A stretch of DNA of 64,000 nt. Origin: Streptomyces endocoffeicus (GTDB taxonomy: Bacteria > Actinomycetota > Actinomycetes > Streptomycetales > Streptomycetaceae). The stretch covers positions 1 to 64,000 of the forward strand of contig NZ_JAERRG010000017.1 in NCBI RefSeq assembly GCF_016741935.1, written 5' to 3'. Made by a program: the position numbers and the translations under genes. The notes below the pieces were generated by a model. That model was not told the DNA's origin and did not search any database. It saw only the letters and a program-made list of their open reading frames with translations. The first letter of the stretch is position 1. Every line of letters starts with the position of its first letter. Shown piece after piece: positions 15,972 through 23,300 of the stretch.

Positions 15972-17234
15972 CTGAGTACCGCCGTCGCCGAGACCCTCGC
16001 TGTCGTCCTGCTCCTCGGCGTACTCGCTTTCGCGGTGGTACGGCCCCGGGGGCTGCCGGAAGCGGTCGCGGCCGTGCCCGCCGCCGGGATCGTGGTGGCC
16101 ATCGGGGCGGTCTCGCCCTCCCGGGCCTGGGCGGAGGCCCGGGAGCTGCTGCCGGTCGTGGGCTTTCTGGCCGCCGTACTGCTGCTGGCCCGGATGTGCG
16201 CGGACGAGGGGCTCTTCGAGGCGGCGGGGCAGGCCGTGGCGCGGGCCTGCGCGGGGCGTACGGACCGGCTCCTGGGCGGGGTGTTCGCCGTCGCGGCCGC
16301 CGTCACCGCCGTGCTGAGCCTGGACGCCACCGTGGTGCTGCTCACTCCCGTGGTGTTCGCCACGGCGGCCCGGCTCGGGGCGCGGTCCCGGCCGCATGTG
16401 TACGCCTGCGCCCATCTGTCGAACTCGGCGTCCCTGCTCCTCCCGGTCTCCAACCTCACCAATCTGCTCGCCCTGGAGGCCGGCGGGGTCTCCTTCACCC
16501 GGTTCGCCGTGCTGATGGGGCCCGCCTGGCTGGTGACCATCGGCATCGAGTACCTGGTCTTCCGCCGCTTCTTCGCCGACGATCTGGCCGCCGGGACCAG
16601 CGAGCCCCCGCCCGCCGACTGGCCCCGGGTGCCGGTGTTCGCGGTGACCGTGCTGCTGCTGACCCTCGCCGGGTTCGTCGGGACCTCGCTGGCGGGCCTG
16701 GACCCCCAGTGGGCGGCCTGGGCGGGCGCCCTCGTGCTCACCGTAAGGGCGCTGCGGCGCCGCCGGGCGACCGTAAGGGAGGCGGTGGGCGCGATCGGGC
16801 CGCTGTTCTGCCTGTTCGTGCTGGCGCTCGGGGTGGTGGTCCAGGCCGTGCTGGCAGGCGGCCTCCAGGGGGCGCTGGACCAGGTGCTGCCCACCGGGGC
16901 GGGCCTGCCCGCGCTGCTCGGGATCGCGGCGGTCGCGGCGGTGCTGGCCAACCTGATCAACAACCTGCCCGCCGTGCTGGCGCTGCTGCCGATCGCCTCC
17001 GGGGGCGGCCCCGGGCCCGTGCTCGCCGTGCTGATCGGCGTCAACCTGGGGCCCAACCTCACCTATGTCGGCTCCCTGGCCACCCTGCTGTGGCGGCGCA
17101 TCGTCCACCGCCACGACCCGGAGACCGGCTCCGACCTGGGGGTGTTCACCCGCCTGGGGCTGCTGACCGCACCGGCGACCGTGGTGGCCGCGACGGCGGC
17201 GATGTGGGCGATGCTGAGGCTCACCGGAAGCTGA
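15972..17234 (+). CDS. ArsB/NhaD-type (SLC13-like) membrane permease, probable CTG start
   Basis: 420 aa if started at CTG 15972. That codon has GGAG 6 nt upstream, and the frame is closed by a stop at 15945. No ATG/GTG/TTG occurs before 16035, and starting there would cut off the first membrane helix (AETLAVVLLLGVLAFAVV). About 11 hydrophobic segments follow. SLDATVVLLTPVVF and ANLINNLPAVLALLPIA are paired reentrant-like motifs of the arsenite/Na-H antiporter (IT) superfamily. NSASLLLPVSNLTNLLA is also typical. The substrate is not clear; no arsenate reductase or ArsR is nearby. Confidence 0.82.
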   Translation: MSTAVAETLAVVLLLGVLAFAVVRPRGLPEAVAAVPAAGIVVAIGAVSPSRAWAEARELLPVVGFLAAVLLLARMCADEGLFEAAGQAVARACAGRTDRLLGGVFAVAAAVTAVLSLDATVVLLTPVVFATAARLGARSRPHVYACAHLSNSASLLLPVSNLTNLLALEAGGVSFTRFAVLMGPAWLVTIGIEYLVFRRFFADDLAAGTSEPPPADWPRVPVFAVTVLLLTLAGFVGTSLAGLDPQWAAWAGALVLTVRALRRRRATVREAVGAIGPLFCLFVLALGVVVQAVLAGGLQGALDQVLPTGAGLPALLGIAAVAAVLANLINNLPAVLALLPIASGGGPGPVLAVLIGVNLGPNLTYVGSLATLLWRRIVHRHDPETGSDLGVFTRLGLLTAPATVVAATAAMWAMLRLTGS

Positions 17235-17305
17235 GGCTCACCGAAAGCCGAGGGTCACCGGAAGCCGAGTGTCACCGGAAGCCGGGGTTCACCGAAGGCC
17301 GAGGG
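17221..17305. repeat. Five 17-bp tandem repeats after the permease gene
   Basis: Five units of the form TCACCGGAAGCCGAGGG, each exactly 17 bp and differing at a few bases, run from the last permease codons into the terminator stem. They do not encode a continued product. Confidence 0.85.
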
Positions 17306-17343
17306 GCCGCCGCCGCGACGGTTCGTCGCGGCGGCGGCCCCTC
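17301..17343. terminator. Strong bidirectional terminator
   Basis: A perfect 19-bp stem (17301-17319 against 17325-17343) with a 5-nt loop GGTTC lies between the converging permease and cold-shock genes. Confidence 0.9.
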
Positions 17344-17375
17344 ATCCCGCTGTCAGGGCCCGGCAGGGCCTGACG

Positions 17376-17786
17376 TCAGGATTCGATCCAGTTGTGCGCC
17401 TGGGCGATCTCGATGACCCGCCTGCGCACCTGCTTGATCTGGTCGGCGGTCAGGCTGCCGCCCACCTCGACCAGTGCCTCCGTGAGCTCCTGCCGGAACT
17501 CGGTGACCGACAGCACATCGCACATGGTGTCGTCGCCGTCCGGACCGGCGGAGGGCCGTACGACCGGCGTCGGCGCGGCACGCTCGACAACGCGCACCTC
17601 GGAAGCCTTGGGCCCCTTGTCGCCGTACTCGGGAACGAACCGCACCTTGGACCCGGGCTGGAACAGATGCTTCTCGTCCAGCAGGTCATTGGCGTGCATG
17701 AAGACATCCTCGCCACCGTCGTCCGGAGCGATGAAGCCGTAGCCGCGGAACTCGTCGAAACGCAGAATCTTGCCCGTGGTCGTCAC
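17376..17786 (-). CDS. Cold-shock-domain protein with C-terminal extension
   Basis: 136 aa, GTG start. Residues 1-65 are a cold-shock domain: GKILRFDEFRGYGFIAPDDG with the RNP1-like YGFI and RNP2-like VFMHA, then VRFVPEYGDKGPKASEVRV. The C-terminal 60 residues (about 85-136, VTEFRQELTEALVEVGG to EIAQAHNWIES) are predicted helical and are absent from the small 67-aa CspA proteins. It is an RNA/ssDNA-binding protein; the role of the extension is unknown. Confidence 0.9.
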   Translation of the reverse strand: MTTTGKILRFDEFRGYGFIAPDDGGEDVFMHANDLLDEKHLFQPGSKVRFVPEYGDKGPKASEVRVVERAAPTPVVRPSAGPDGDDTMCDVLSVTEFRQELTEALVEVGGSLTADQIKQVRRRVIEIAQAHNWIES

Positions 17787-17890
17787 CGTGCTACCCCTAC
17801 CCCTATACCTCTACCTCGATGATCTCGACCGCGATCGAGGGTGTCCCGACCATGACCGACCGAGGGTGCCCCAACCATGGCACCGAGACG

Positions 17891-18382
17891 TCAGCGTACA
17901 GAAGGAGGCGGCGGCGCTGAAGGGCTGGGGGCGATCACGACGCGTACGCCCCGCCGCACGCCCCAGTGCTCCAACGCGCCCGCCTCCGCCTCCAGCACAT
18001 GGCGGGACCGCAGCCGGGGTCGTCCGAGGCGCCCGGGGCGCAGGGTGTGGACGTCCAGGACGGTGAGCCGCCGGTCCAGATAGGCGACGTCGATGGCGAA
18101 CCGCATCCGGAAGGTGTGCACCCCGCTCGCCGGGGTGAGCAGGAGCGCGCCGGTCAGCCCGTCCCGGCCGAGCAGTCCGCGGGCGCGGGCGCGGTAGGAC
18201 GCGGCGATGGTGAGCGGAATGCCCTCCGCGCGCCCCGCGCCGCCCTCCGCGCGCCCCGCGCCGCCCGCCACGCCCCCCGGGTCCTCCTTCGCGCCGTTCG
18301 AGCGGCCGCCCGAGCCGCCGTCCGCGCCGTCGCCGCCGCCCACCACGCGCAGCGTCCCCGTACCGTCCCGCCAGCGGCCCAT
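17891..18382 (-). CDS. DUF192 family protein
   Basis: 163 aa, ATG at 18382. The N-terminal third is Gly/Ala-rich and contains an imperfect AGRAEG repeat. The DUF192 domain follows (about 55-150): ARGLLGRDGLTGALLLTPASGVHTFRM, then FAIDVAYLDR. It lacks the signal peptide seen in many DUF192 proteins. It diverges from the prepilin peptidase at 18467, and in this locus it may belong to the pilus system; the biochemical role of DUF192 is not established. Confidence 0.82.
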   Translation of the reverse strand: MGRWRDGTGTLRVVGGGDGADGGSGGRSNGAKEDPGGVAGGAGRAEGGAGRAEGIPLTIAASYRARARGLLGRDGLTGALLLTPASGVHTFRMRFAIDVAYLDRRLTVLDVHTLRPGRLGRPRLRSRHVLEAEAGALEHWGVRRGVRVVIAPSPSAPPPPSVR

Positions 18383-18466
18383 GACCCGCGCCCCCTTCGC
18401 CCGTTCCACGCCGTCCGCCCGTTCCGGCAGTGTTCCACCGGCCGGGCGCTTCCGTAGGCTCGGCCC

Positions 18467-19210
18467 GTGCAACCGCTGCTGATCGTGCTCGCCGCCGCGT
18501 ACGGCGCGGCCGCCGGGCTGCTCGTACCGCGCCCGCTCTACCGGCTGGCCGTCGAGCCGGAGGAGCCCTGGCGCGGCGCCTGTCCGCGCGGACACGCGCT
18601 CACCGGCCCGGCGCGCGGCTGGCTGGGCCCCGCCCGCTGCGCCGGCTGCCGGGACGGCGAGCGGGACTACGGGAGCCCGGTGCTCGCCGCCGTGCTCACC
18701 GCCCTGGTGTGCGCGGGCCTGGCGGCGGCCGTCGGCGCCCGCCCCGAGCTGGCCGTATGGCTGCTGCTGGTGCCGCTGGGGGTGCTGCTCACGGCCGTGG
18801 ACCTGGCGGTCAACCGGCTGCCGGACGTCCTCACCCTGCCCATGGCGGGCGGGGCGGCGGCGCTGCTCGGCGCGGCGGCGCTGCTGCCGCACAGCGCCGG
18901 GTCCTGGCCGCGGGCGCTGCTGGGCGGCGCGGTGCTGGGCGGGGCGTATCTGGTGCTGTTCCTGATCAGCCCGAGCGGGATGGGGTTCGGCGACGTCAAG
19001 CTCGCGCTGACCCTCGGGGTCGCCCTCGGCTGGTACGGCTGGGACGTGCTCTTCGTGGGCGCCCTCGCCGGGCTGCTGCTGGGCTCCTGCTGCGCGGTGG
19101 CGCTGGTGCTGACCCGGCGGGCCGGGCGCCGGACCGCGATGGCCTTCGGCCCGTTCATGATCCTCGGGGCGGGCGCCGGACTGGTGCTGGGGGCGCTCGG
19201 CGCCGGATGA
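18467..19210 (+). CDS. A24 prepilin peptidase (TadV/CpaA type)
   Basis: 247 aa, GTG start. Membrane aspartyl peptidase that removes the Flp and pseudopilin leaders. The two catalytic Asp are in AVDLAVNRLPD (first) and GFGDVKLAL (second), on hydrophobic helices. The N-terminal cytoplasmic loop retains two Cys pairs (ACPRG..., ARCAGC), as in the full-length PilD type, although no methyltransferase activity can be claimed. There are about 7 membrane segments. It is separated from the main tad operon by the permease and cold-shock genes, but it is the only prepilin peptidase in the window and is therefore the likely processor of the pilin at 13546. Confidence 0.9.
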   Translation: MQPLLIVLAAAYGAAAGLLVPRPLYRLAVEPEEPWRGACPRGHALTGPARGWLGPARCAGCRDGERDYGSPVLAAVLTALVCAGLAAAVGARPELAVWLLLVPLGVLLTAVDLAVNRLPDVLTLPMAGGAAALLGAAALLPHSAGSWPRALLGGAVLGGAYLVLFLISPSGMGFGDVKLALTLGVALGWYGWDVLFVGALAGLLLGSCCAVALVLTRRAGRRTAMAFGPFMILGAGAGLVLGALGAG

Positions 19211-19287
19211 CATCGGCGCGCGGCGGGCCCGCCCTGCCGAGATGCATGGACATCCCCTCACGAAGCGTTATGGTGGAAGCCCCCCCT

Positions 19288-19323
19288 CGGGCCGGTCCGT
19301 ACTCCCCCCCACGGACCGGCCCG
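19288..19323 (+). terminator. Terminator after the prepilin peptidase; promoter-like sequence just before it
   Basis: CGGGCCGGTCCGT (19288-19300) pairs perfectly with 19311-19323 around a 10-nt loop and is followed by CTTCTTTT. Just upstream, TGGACA (19247-19252) and TATGGT (19269-19274) with a 16-bp spacer look like a promoter, which would give a very short transcript ending at this hairpin. The remainder of the 297-bp gap to the next gene shows nothing recognisable. Confidence 0.75.
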
Positions 19324-19507
19324 CTTCTTTTCCGGGCTTCTGGGGTCAAAAAGGGCGGCACGTATCCCACACGGTCGACTACGAAGCGTGACGGGATACG
19401 GTCATTCGGCCGTCTCGGTTAGCCAGTCCCCCCGCCCCGCAGTAGGGTGTCGGCCTTGGGGCGGACTGCCATGGCGAGCCATGTGAAGCACTGAGGGGCT
19501 GGAAGAC

Positions 19508-20269
19508 GTGAAGTTGCGCGACCTGGTGTACGGGCTCTACGCACGCCGGGTGGAAGGCCGCCTCGATCACGCCCAGGTGCCCAAGCACATCGGAGTCATC
19601 CTCGACGGCAACCGCCGCTGGGCCCGCGCGGCCGGCGGCACCGCCGAGCAGGGCCACAAGGCGGGCGCCAGCAAGATCCAGGAGCTGCTCGGCTGGTGCA
19701 GCGAGACGGACGTCGAGGTCGTCACGCTCTGGCTGCTCTCCACCGACAACCTGGACCGCCCCGAGGAGGAGCTGGTACCGCTCCTGAGCATCATCGAGGG
19801 CGCGGTCCGCGACCTGGCCGCCGACGGCCGCTGGCGGGTGCACCACGTCGGCAACCGCGATCTGCTGCCCTCCCGCACCCAGACGGTCCTCAAGGAGGCC
19901 GAGCGGGACACCGAGCACATCGACGGAATACTGGTCAACGTGGCCGTCGGCTACGGCGGACGGCAGGAGATCGCCGACGCGGTGCGGTCGCTGCTGATGG
20001 ACCACGCCACCAAGGGCACCTCCTTCGAGGAGCTCGCCGAGGTCGTCGACATCGACCTTATCTCCGAACACCTGTACACCCGTGGGCAGCCCGATCCGGA
20101 CCTGGTGATCCGCACCAGCGGTGAGCAGCGGCTCTCCGGCTTCATGCTGTGGCAGAGTGCCCATTCGGAGTACTACTTCTGTGAAGTTTTCTGGCCCGCC
20201 TTCCGCAAGGTCGACTTCCTCCGCGCGCTGCGCGACTACGCCGCCCGTCATCGCAGGTACGGCAACTAG
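19508..20269 (+). CDS. uppS: Cis-prenyltransferase (undecaprenyl/isoprenyl diphosphate synthase family)
   Basis: 253 aa, GTG start. It condenses isopentenyl diphosphate units onto an allylic primer to form Z-prenyl diphosphates, lipid carriers for cell-wall synthesis. The catalytic Asp is in HIGVILDGNRRWA (about 29-40). Other conserved blocks are GHKAG, LWLLSTDNLDRP, VAVGYGGRQEI, and the C-terminal PDLVIRTSGEQRLSGFMLWQ with EYYFCEVFWPAF. Streptomyces carry more than one such enzyme, so the chain length made here is not fixed by sequence alone. Confidence 0.93.
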   Translation: MKLRDLVYGLYARRVEGRLDHAQVPKHIGVILDGNRRWARAAGGTAEQGHKAGASKIQELLGWCSETDVEVVTLWLLSTDNLDRPEEELVPLLSIIEGAVRDLAADGRWRVHHVGNRDLLPSRTQTVLKEAERDTEHIDGILVNVAVGYGGRQEIADAVRSLLMDHATKGTSFEELAEVVDIDLISEHLYTRGQPDPDLVIRTSGEQRLSGFMLWQSAHSEYYFCEVFWPAFRKVDFLRALRDYAARHRRYGN

Positions 20270-20295
20270 TTCCCGTTAGTAGCACCGCAGTTCAC

Positions 20296-20337
20296 CGGCC
20301 CGGGGCCGGACGCCGGCCGGCGTCCGGCCCCGGGCCG
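20296..20337. terminator. 42-bp perfect palindrome, terminator of the prenyltransferase gene
   Basis: The two 21-bp arms 20296-20316 and 20317-20337 are exact reverse complements (core GGCCGGACGCCGG), giving a very stable hairpin with a minimal loop 26 nt after the stop codon. Confidence 0.88.
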
Positions 20338-20666
20338 TGTAGCACGCTGGTTTCACAACGTTCATATCCGCGCCGTCATATGCCGTTGCATGCCCCCGCA
20401 CGTTCGAGGGAATATCCCTTCCAGGTCGACGCCCTGTCCCACCTGTCCAGTTGGGTGTCGAACTGCCAGCGGACGGCATCGGGCCGTTCGCCCGGGAGGC
20501 CCTTTGCACACGGACGACTGTGCGGATCGTGCGTATGACGCGGAGGGCCGGCGCTCGGCCCTCCCAGTGGGGCCTGAGCCCGGTCCGTTCCCCGTCTGCG
20601 GCGGGGAATACCTCACTCCCGCGACGCCGTCGCACCCCAACCTCTCCCGAGGGGGTTCGTCCACCC
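20338..20666 (+). other. Gene-free leader upstream of the PIN-PhoH gene
   Basis: About 330 bp without a supported gene. It contains one 9-bp perfect hairpin (GGAGGGCCG at 20542-20550 with 20556-20564) and several GC-rich inverted segments, and ends with GAGGGGG at 20649-20655. It is probably the promoter plus a long structured 5' leader. No known riboswitch core was recognised. Confidence 0.4.
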
Positions 20667-22004
20667 GTGGTGACCAGCAAGAAACGCCGCGAGCACGACC
20701 GGCGCACCTATGTCCTCGACACCAGCGTCCTGCTGGCCGACCCCAATGCCATGGCCCGCTTCGACGAGCACGAAGTCGTGCTGCCGGTCGTGGTGGTCAC
20801 GGAACTGGAGGCCAAGCGGCACCACCCGGAACTCGGGTACTTCGCACGGCAGGCGCTGCGCCTGCTGGACGAGTACCGCGTCCGCTACGGCCGTCTGGAC
20901 GCTCCGATCCCCATCGGGGAACTGGGCGGCACCCTGCGTGTCGAGCTCAACCACTCCGACCCGGGCATCCTCCCCGCCGCCTTCCTGAACCACGGCGGCA
21001 AGGTGGGGGACAACGACTCGCGGATCCTCGCGGTCGCCAGAAACTTGCAGGCCGAGGGGTACGACGTCACCGTCGTGTCCAAGGACCTGCCGCTGCGCAT
21101 CAAGGCGTCCTCGGTGGGCCTGCTCGCCGAGGAGTACCGCGCGGAGCTGGCGATAACCGACTCGGGCTGGACCGGGATGGCGGAGCTCGCCGTCTCGGCC
21201 GAACAGGTGGACGACCTGTTCGCCGCCGAGACGGCGTATGTCCCCGAGGCGGCCGGGCTGCCCGTGCACACGGGCCTGGTGCTCCAGTCCGAGCGCGGTA
21301 ACGCGCTGGGCCGGGTCACCCCGGATGGCCAGGTGCGGCTGGTGCGCGGCGACCGCGAGGCGTTCGGCATCCACGGGCGCAGCGCGGAGCAGCGCATCGC
21401 CCTGGACCTGCTGCTCGACCCGGAGGTCGGCATCATCTCGATGGGCGGCCGGGCCGGTACCGGCAAGTCGGCGCTGGCGCTGTGCGCCGGTCTCGAGGCC
21501 GTGCTGGAGCGGCGTCAGCACCGCAAGGTGATGATCTTCCGCCCGCTGTACGCGGTGGGCGGCCAGGAGTTGGGCTATCTGCCCGGCACCGAGGCCGAGA
21601 AGATGAGCCCTTGGGCACAGGCGGTCTTCGACACCCTGTCCGCGGTGACCAGCGCCGAGGTGATCGAGGAGGTCGTAGGGCGCGGGATGCTGGAGGTGAT
21701 GCCGCTGACGCACATCCGCGGCCGCTCGCTCCATGACGCCTTCGTCATCGTCGACGAGGCCCAGTCGCTGGAGCGGAACGTGCTGCTCACCGTTCTGTCC
21801 CGGATCGGCGCCAACTCCCGGGTGGTGCTCACCCACGATGTGGCGCAGCGGGACAACCTCCGCGTCGGGCGGTACGACGGTGTGGTGGCGGTCGTCGAGA
21901 AGCTGAAGGGGCATCCGCTGTTCGCGCATGTCACCCTGACCCGCTCCGAGCGTTCGCCGATCGCGGCGCTGGTGACCGAAATGCTGGAGGACGGCCACAT
22001 CTGA
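20667..22004 (+). CDS. PIN domain-PhoH ATPase fusion (PhoH2-like)
   Basis: 445 aa. GTG at 20667 (or the next codon, also GTG); the reading frame is open much further upstream but without family features. The N-terminal PIN ribonuclease domain (about 12-160) begins RTYVLDTSVLLADP and contains the acidic residues LEAKRH and NDSRIL. The C-terminal PhoH P-loop ATPase (about 230-440) has GRAGTGKSALAL as Walker A and FVIVDEAQSL as Walker B. Its closest described relatives are mycobacterial PhoH2 proteins, which are RNA helicases/ribonucleases. It acts in the cytoplasm and is monocistronic here. Confidence 0.92.
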   Translation: MVTSKKRREHDRRTYVLDTSVLLADPNAMARFDEHEVVLPVVVVTELEAKRHHPELGYFARQALRLLDEYRVRYGRLDAPIPIGELGGTLRVELNHSDPGILPAAFLNHGGKVGDNDSRILAVARNLQAEGYDVTVVSKDLPLRIKASSVGLLAEEYRAELAITDSGWTGMAELAVSAEQVDDLFAAETAYVPEAAGLPVHTGLVLQSERGNALGRVTPDGQVRLVRGDREAFGIHGRSAEQRIALDLLLDPEVGIISMGGRAGTGKSALALCAGLEAVLERRQHRKVMIFRPLYAVGGQELGYLPGTEAEKMSPWAQAVFDTLSAVTSAEVIEEVVGRGMLEVMPLTHIRGRSLHDAFVIVDEAQSLERNVLLTVLSRIGANSRVVLTHDVAQRDNLRVGRYDGVVAVVEKLKGHPLFAHVTLTRSERSPIAALVTEMLEDGHI

Positions 22005-22432
22005 GCCGGTTGAGTCGTTTGCGGCCATAGGGCGCCGCGCGGAAAGGCCAACGAGCTTAGCCGCGCGGCGTCTTGGCGCGCGGAGGTTTCCGGAAATCCT
22101 AGGGCGTAAACAGGATGTGAGCTTTCACACCTGGCGGGGAATTGCCGAGGGGGCTCCACGTCCGGCAGTGTGTGGGTTCTGTCAGGCCCCGCATACGGCA
22201 CACCAGTACCCCCAGCGGTACCGAGCACCAGCAGTATCAGAACTAAACAGCGTTCGCCGTATGCCGCCCGAGCACCTCGAGGATTTCCCGCGGGGGATCC
22301 CCACCGGGCCCGTGCCTCCCGTGACCAGTCGACCCCATCGCACCACCGGGGACGGAACAAGGGGAGGACAGCGTCAGGGGCACGATTGCGCCCGCGAGGT
22401 CACCTAAGCGGGCGATGCTGGAAGGACACCGA
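22005..22432 (+). other. Long leader/intergenic region before the transglycosylase-like gene
   Basis: About 430 bp with no supported gene. It includes a small inverted repeat TGTGA-GCTT-TCACA (22116-22129) and GC-rich hairpins (around 22055-22080 and 22290-22315). A c-di-AMP (ydaO) riboswitch was looked for, because some Streptomyces wall hydrolases have one, but its conserved core was not found. Confidence 0.4.
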
Positions 22433-23155
22433 GTGAGCCGGATTTCGGTCCGGGGATTCGCAGTGGCTTCGGCCACCGCGGTCACCACTGTGGGCGCCGT
22501 CGTCGGCGTCGCCGCGGGCGGACAGCAGCAGCAGGGCTCGTCCGACCCGATCGAGGCGACCGCCGCCGATTCGACGCTCCTTGCGGACATACCTGCTGGG
22601 CAGCAGGCCGTCGCGCAGACCGCATCCCTGACGCAGCAGGCGGACGTCCAGTCCACCGCGGCCGACGCGGAGGCGCGCAAGTCCGCCGAGGAGTCGGCCC
22701 GCAAGCAGGCAGCCAAGGACGCGAAGGCCAAGAAGGCCGCCGCGGACAAGGCAGCCGCCGAGAAGCTGGCCAAGGAGCGCGAAGCCAAGAAGGAGAAGAA
22801 GGAGGAGGTCGCGAGCCGTTCGGCGTCGCGTGACGCCTCCAGCTTCCCCCAGCAGGCTTCGTACACCATCTCCGAGGTCCAGGCGATGGCCCGGCAGATC
22901 GTGCCGAGTGGCCAGTTCCAGTGCTTCAGCAACATCGTGGACCACGAGTCCACCTGGAACTACAAGGCCAGCAACCCCTCGTCGGGTGCCTACGGTCTGG
23001 TGCAGGCGCTGCCGGCCGGCAAGATGGCCTCGGCGGGCGCCGACTGGCAGACCAACCCGGCCACCCAGATCAAGTGGGGCCTGAACTACATGAACGAGCG
23101 CTACGGCAGCCCCTGTGACGCTTGGTCGTTCTGGCAGGCCAACGGCCACTACTGA
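22433..23155 (+). CDS. Secreted transglycosylase-like (SLT-fold) cell-wall protein
   Basis: 240 aa from GTG 22433, which has GGAAGGA with 6-nt spacing; an ATG at 22415 lacks a site. The N-terminal hydrophobic segment (about 6-30, VRGFAVASATAVTTVGAVVG) is a signal peptide or anchor. Residues about 75-130 are Lys/Ala/Glu-rich and probably a coiled coil. The C-terminal domain (about 150-240) resembles lytic transglycosylases: FQCFSNIVDHESTWN with the presumed catalytic Glu at about 172, then GAYGLVQALPAGKM and QIKWGLNYMNERYG. It is predicted to cleave peptidoglycan glycan strands during growth or germination. Confidence 0.88.
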   Translation: MSRISVRGFAVASATAVTTVGAVVGVAAGGQQQQGSSDPIEATAADSTLLADIPAGQQAVAQTASLTQQADVQSTAADAEARKSAEESARKQAAKDAKAKKAAADKAAAEKLAKEREAKKEKKEEVASRSASRDASSFPQQASYTISEVQAMARQIVPSGQFQCFSNIVDHESTWNYKASNPSSGAYGLVQALPAGKMASAGADWQTNPATQIKWGLNYMNERYGSPCDAWSFWQANGHY

Positions 23156-23205
23156 GCCGGTTCCACCGGGCAACACCCGGTAGCCGCCCAGTATCGAACG
23201 CTTCA

Positions 23206-23235
23206 CGAAACCCCCGGCTCAGGTCGGGGGTTTCG
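23206..23235 (+). terminator. Terminator of the transglycosylase-like gene
   Basis: CGAAACCCCCG (23206-23216) pairs perfectly with 23225-23235 around an 8-nt loop, 50 nt after the stop. Confidence 0.8.
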
Positions 23236-23300
23236 CGCATCCTCGGCAGGTAACGTCTCCTTGACGACCGAGGGGGAAACTGGGGGGTAGGAAACGAGAA

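Noticed and set aside
22116..22129. CRP-type site TGTGA-N4-TCACA
   Set aside because: The spacer is two bases shorter than the usual CRP site and a single occurrence is easily due to chance.
22005..22432. c-di-AMP (ydaO) riboswitch upstream of the transglycosylase-like gene
   Set aside because: Expected from other Streptomyces wall-hydrolase genes, but the conserved GGGGTGAAT-like and CCGAATCCGTCAGCT-like blocks are not present in the leader.
22415..22432. ATG 22415 as start of the transglycosylase-like gene
   Set aside because: It lacks a ribosome-binding site, whereas GTG 22433 has GGAAGGA at proper spacing and begins directly at the signal peptide.
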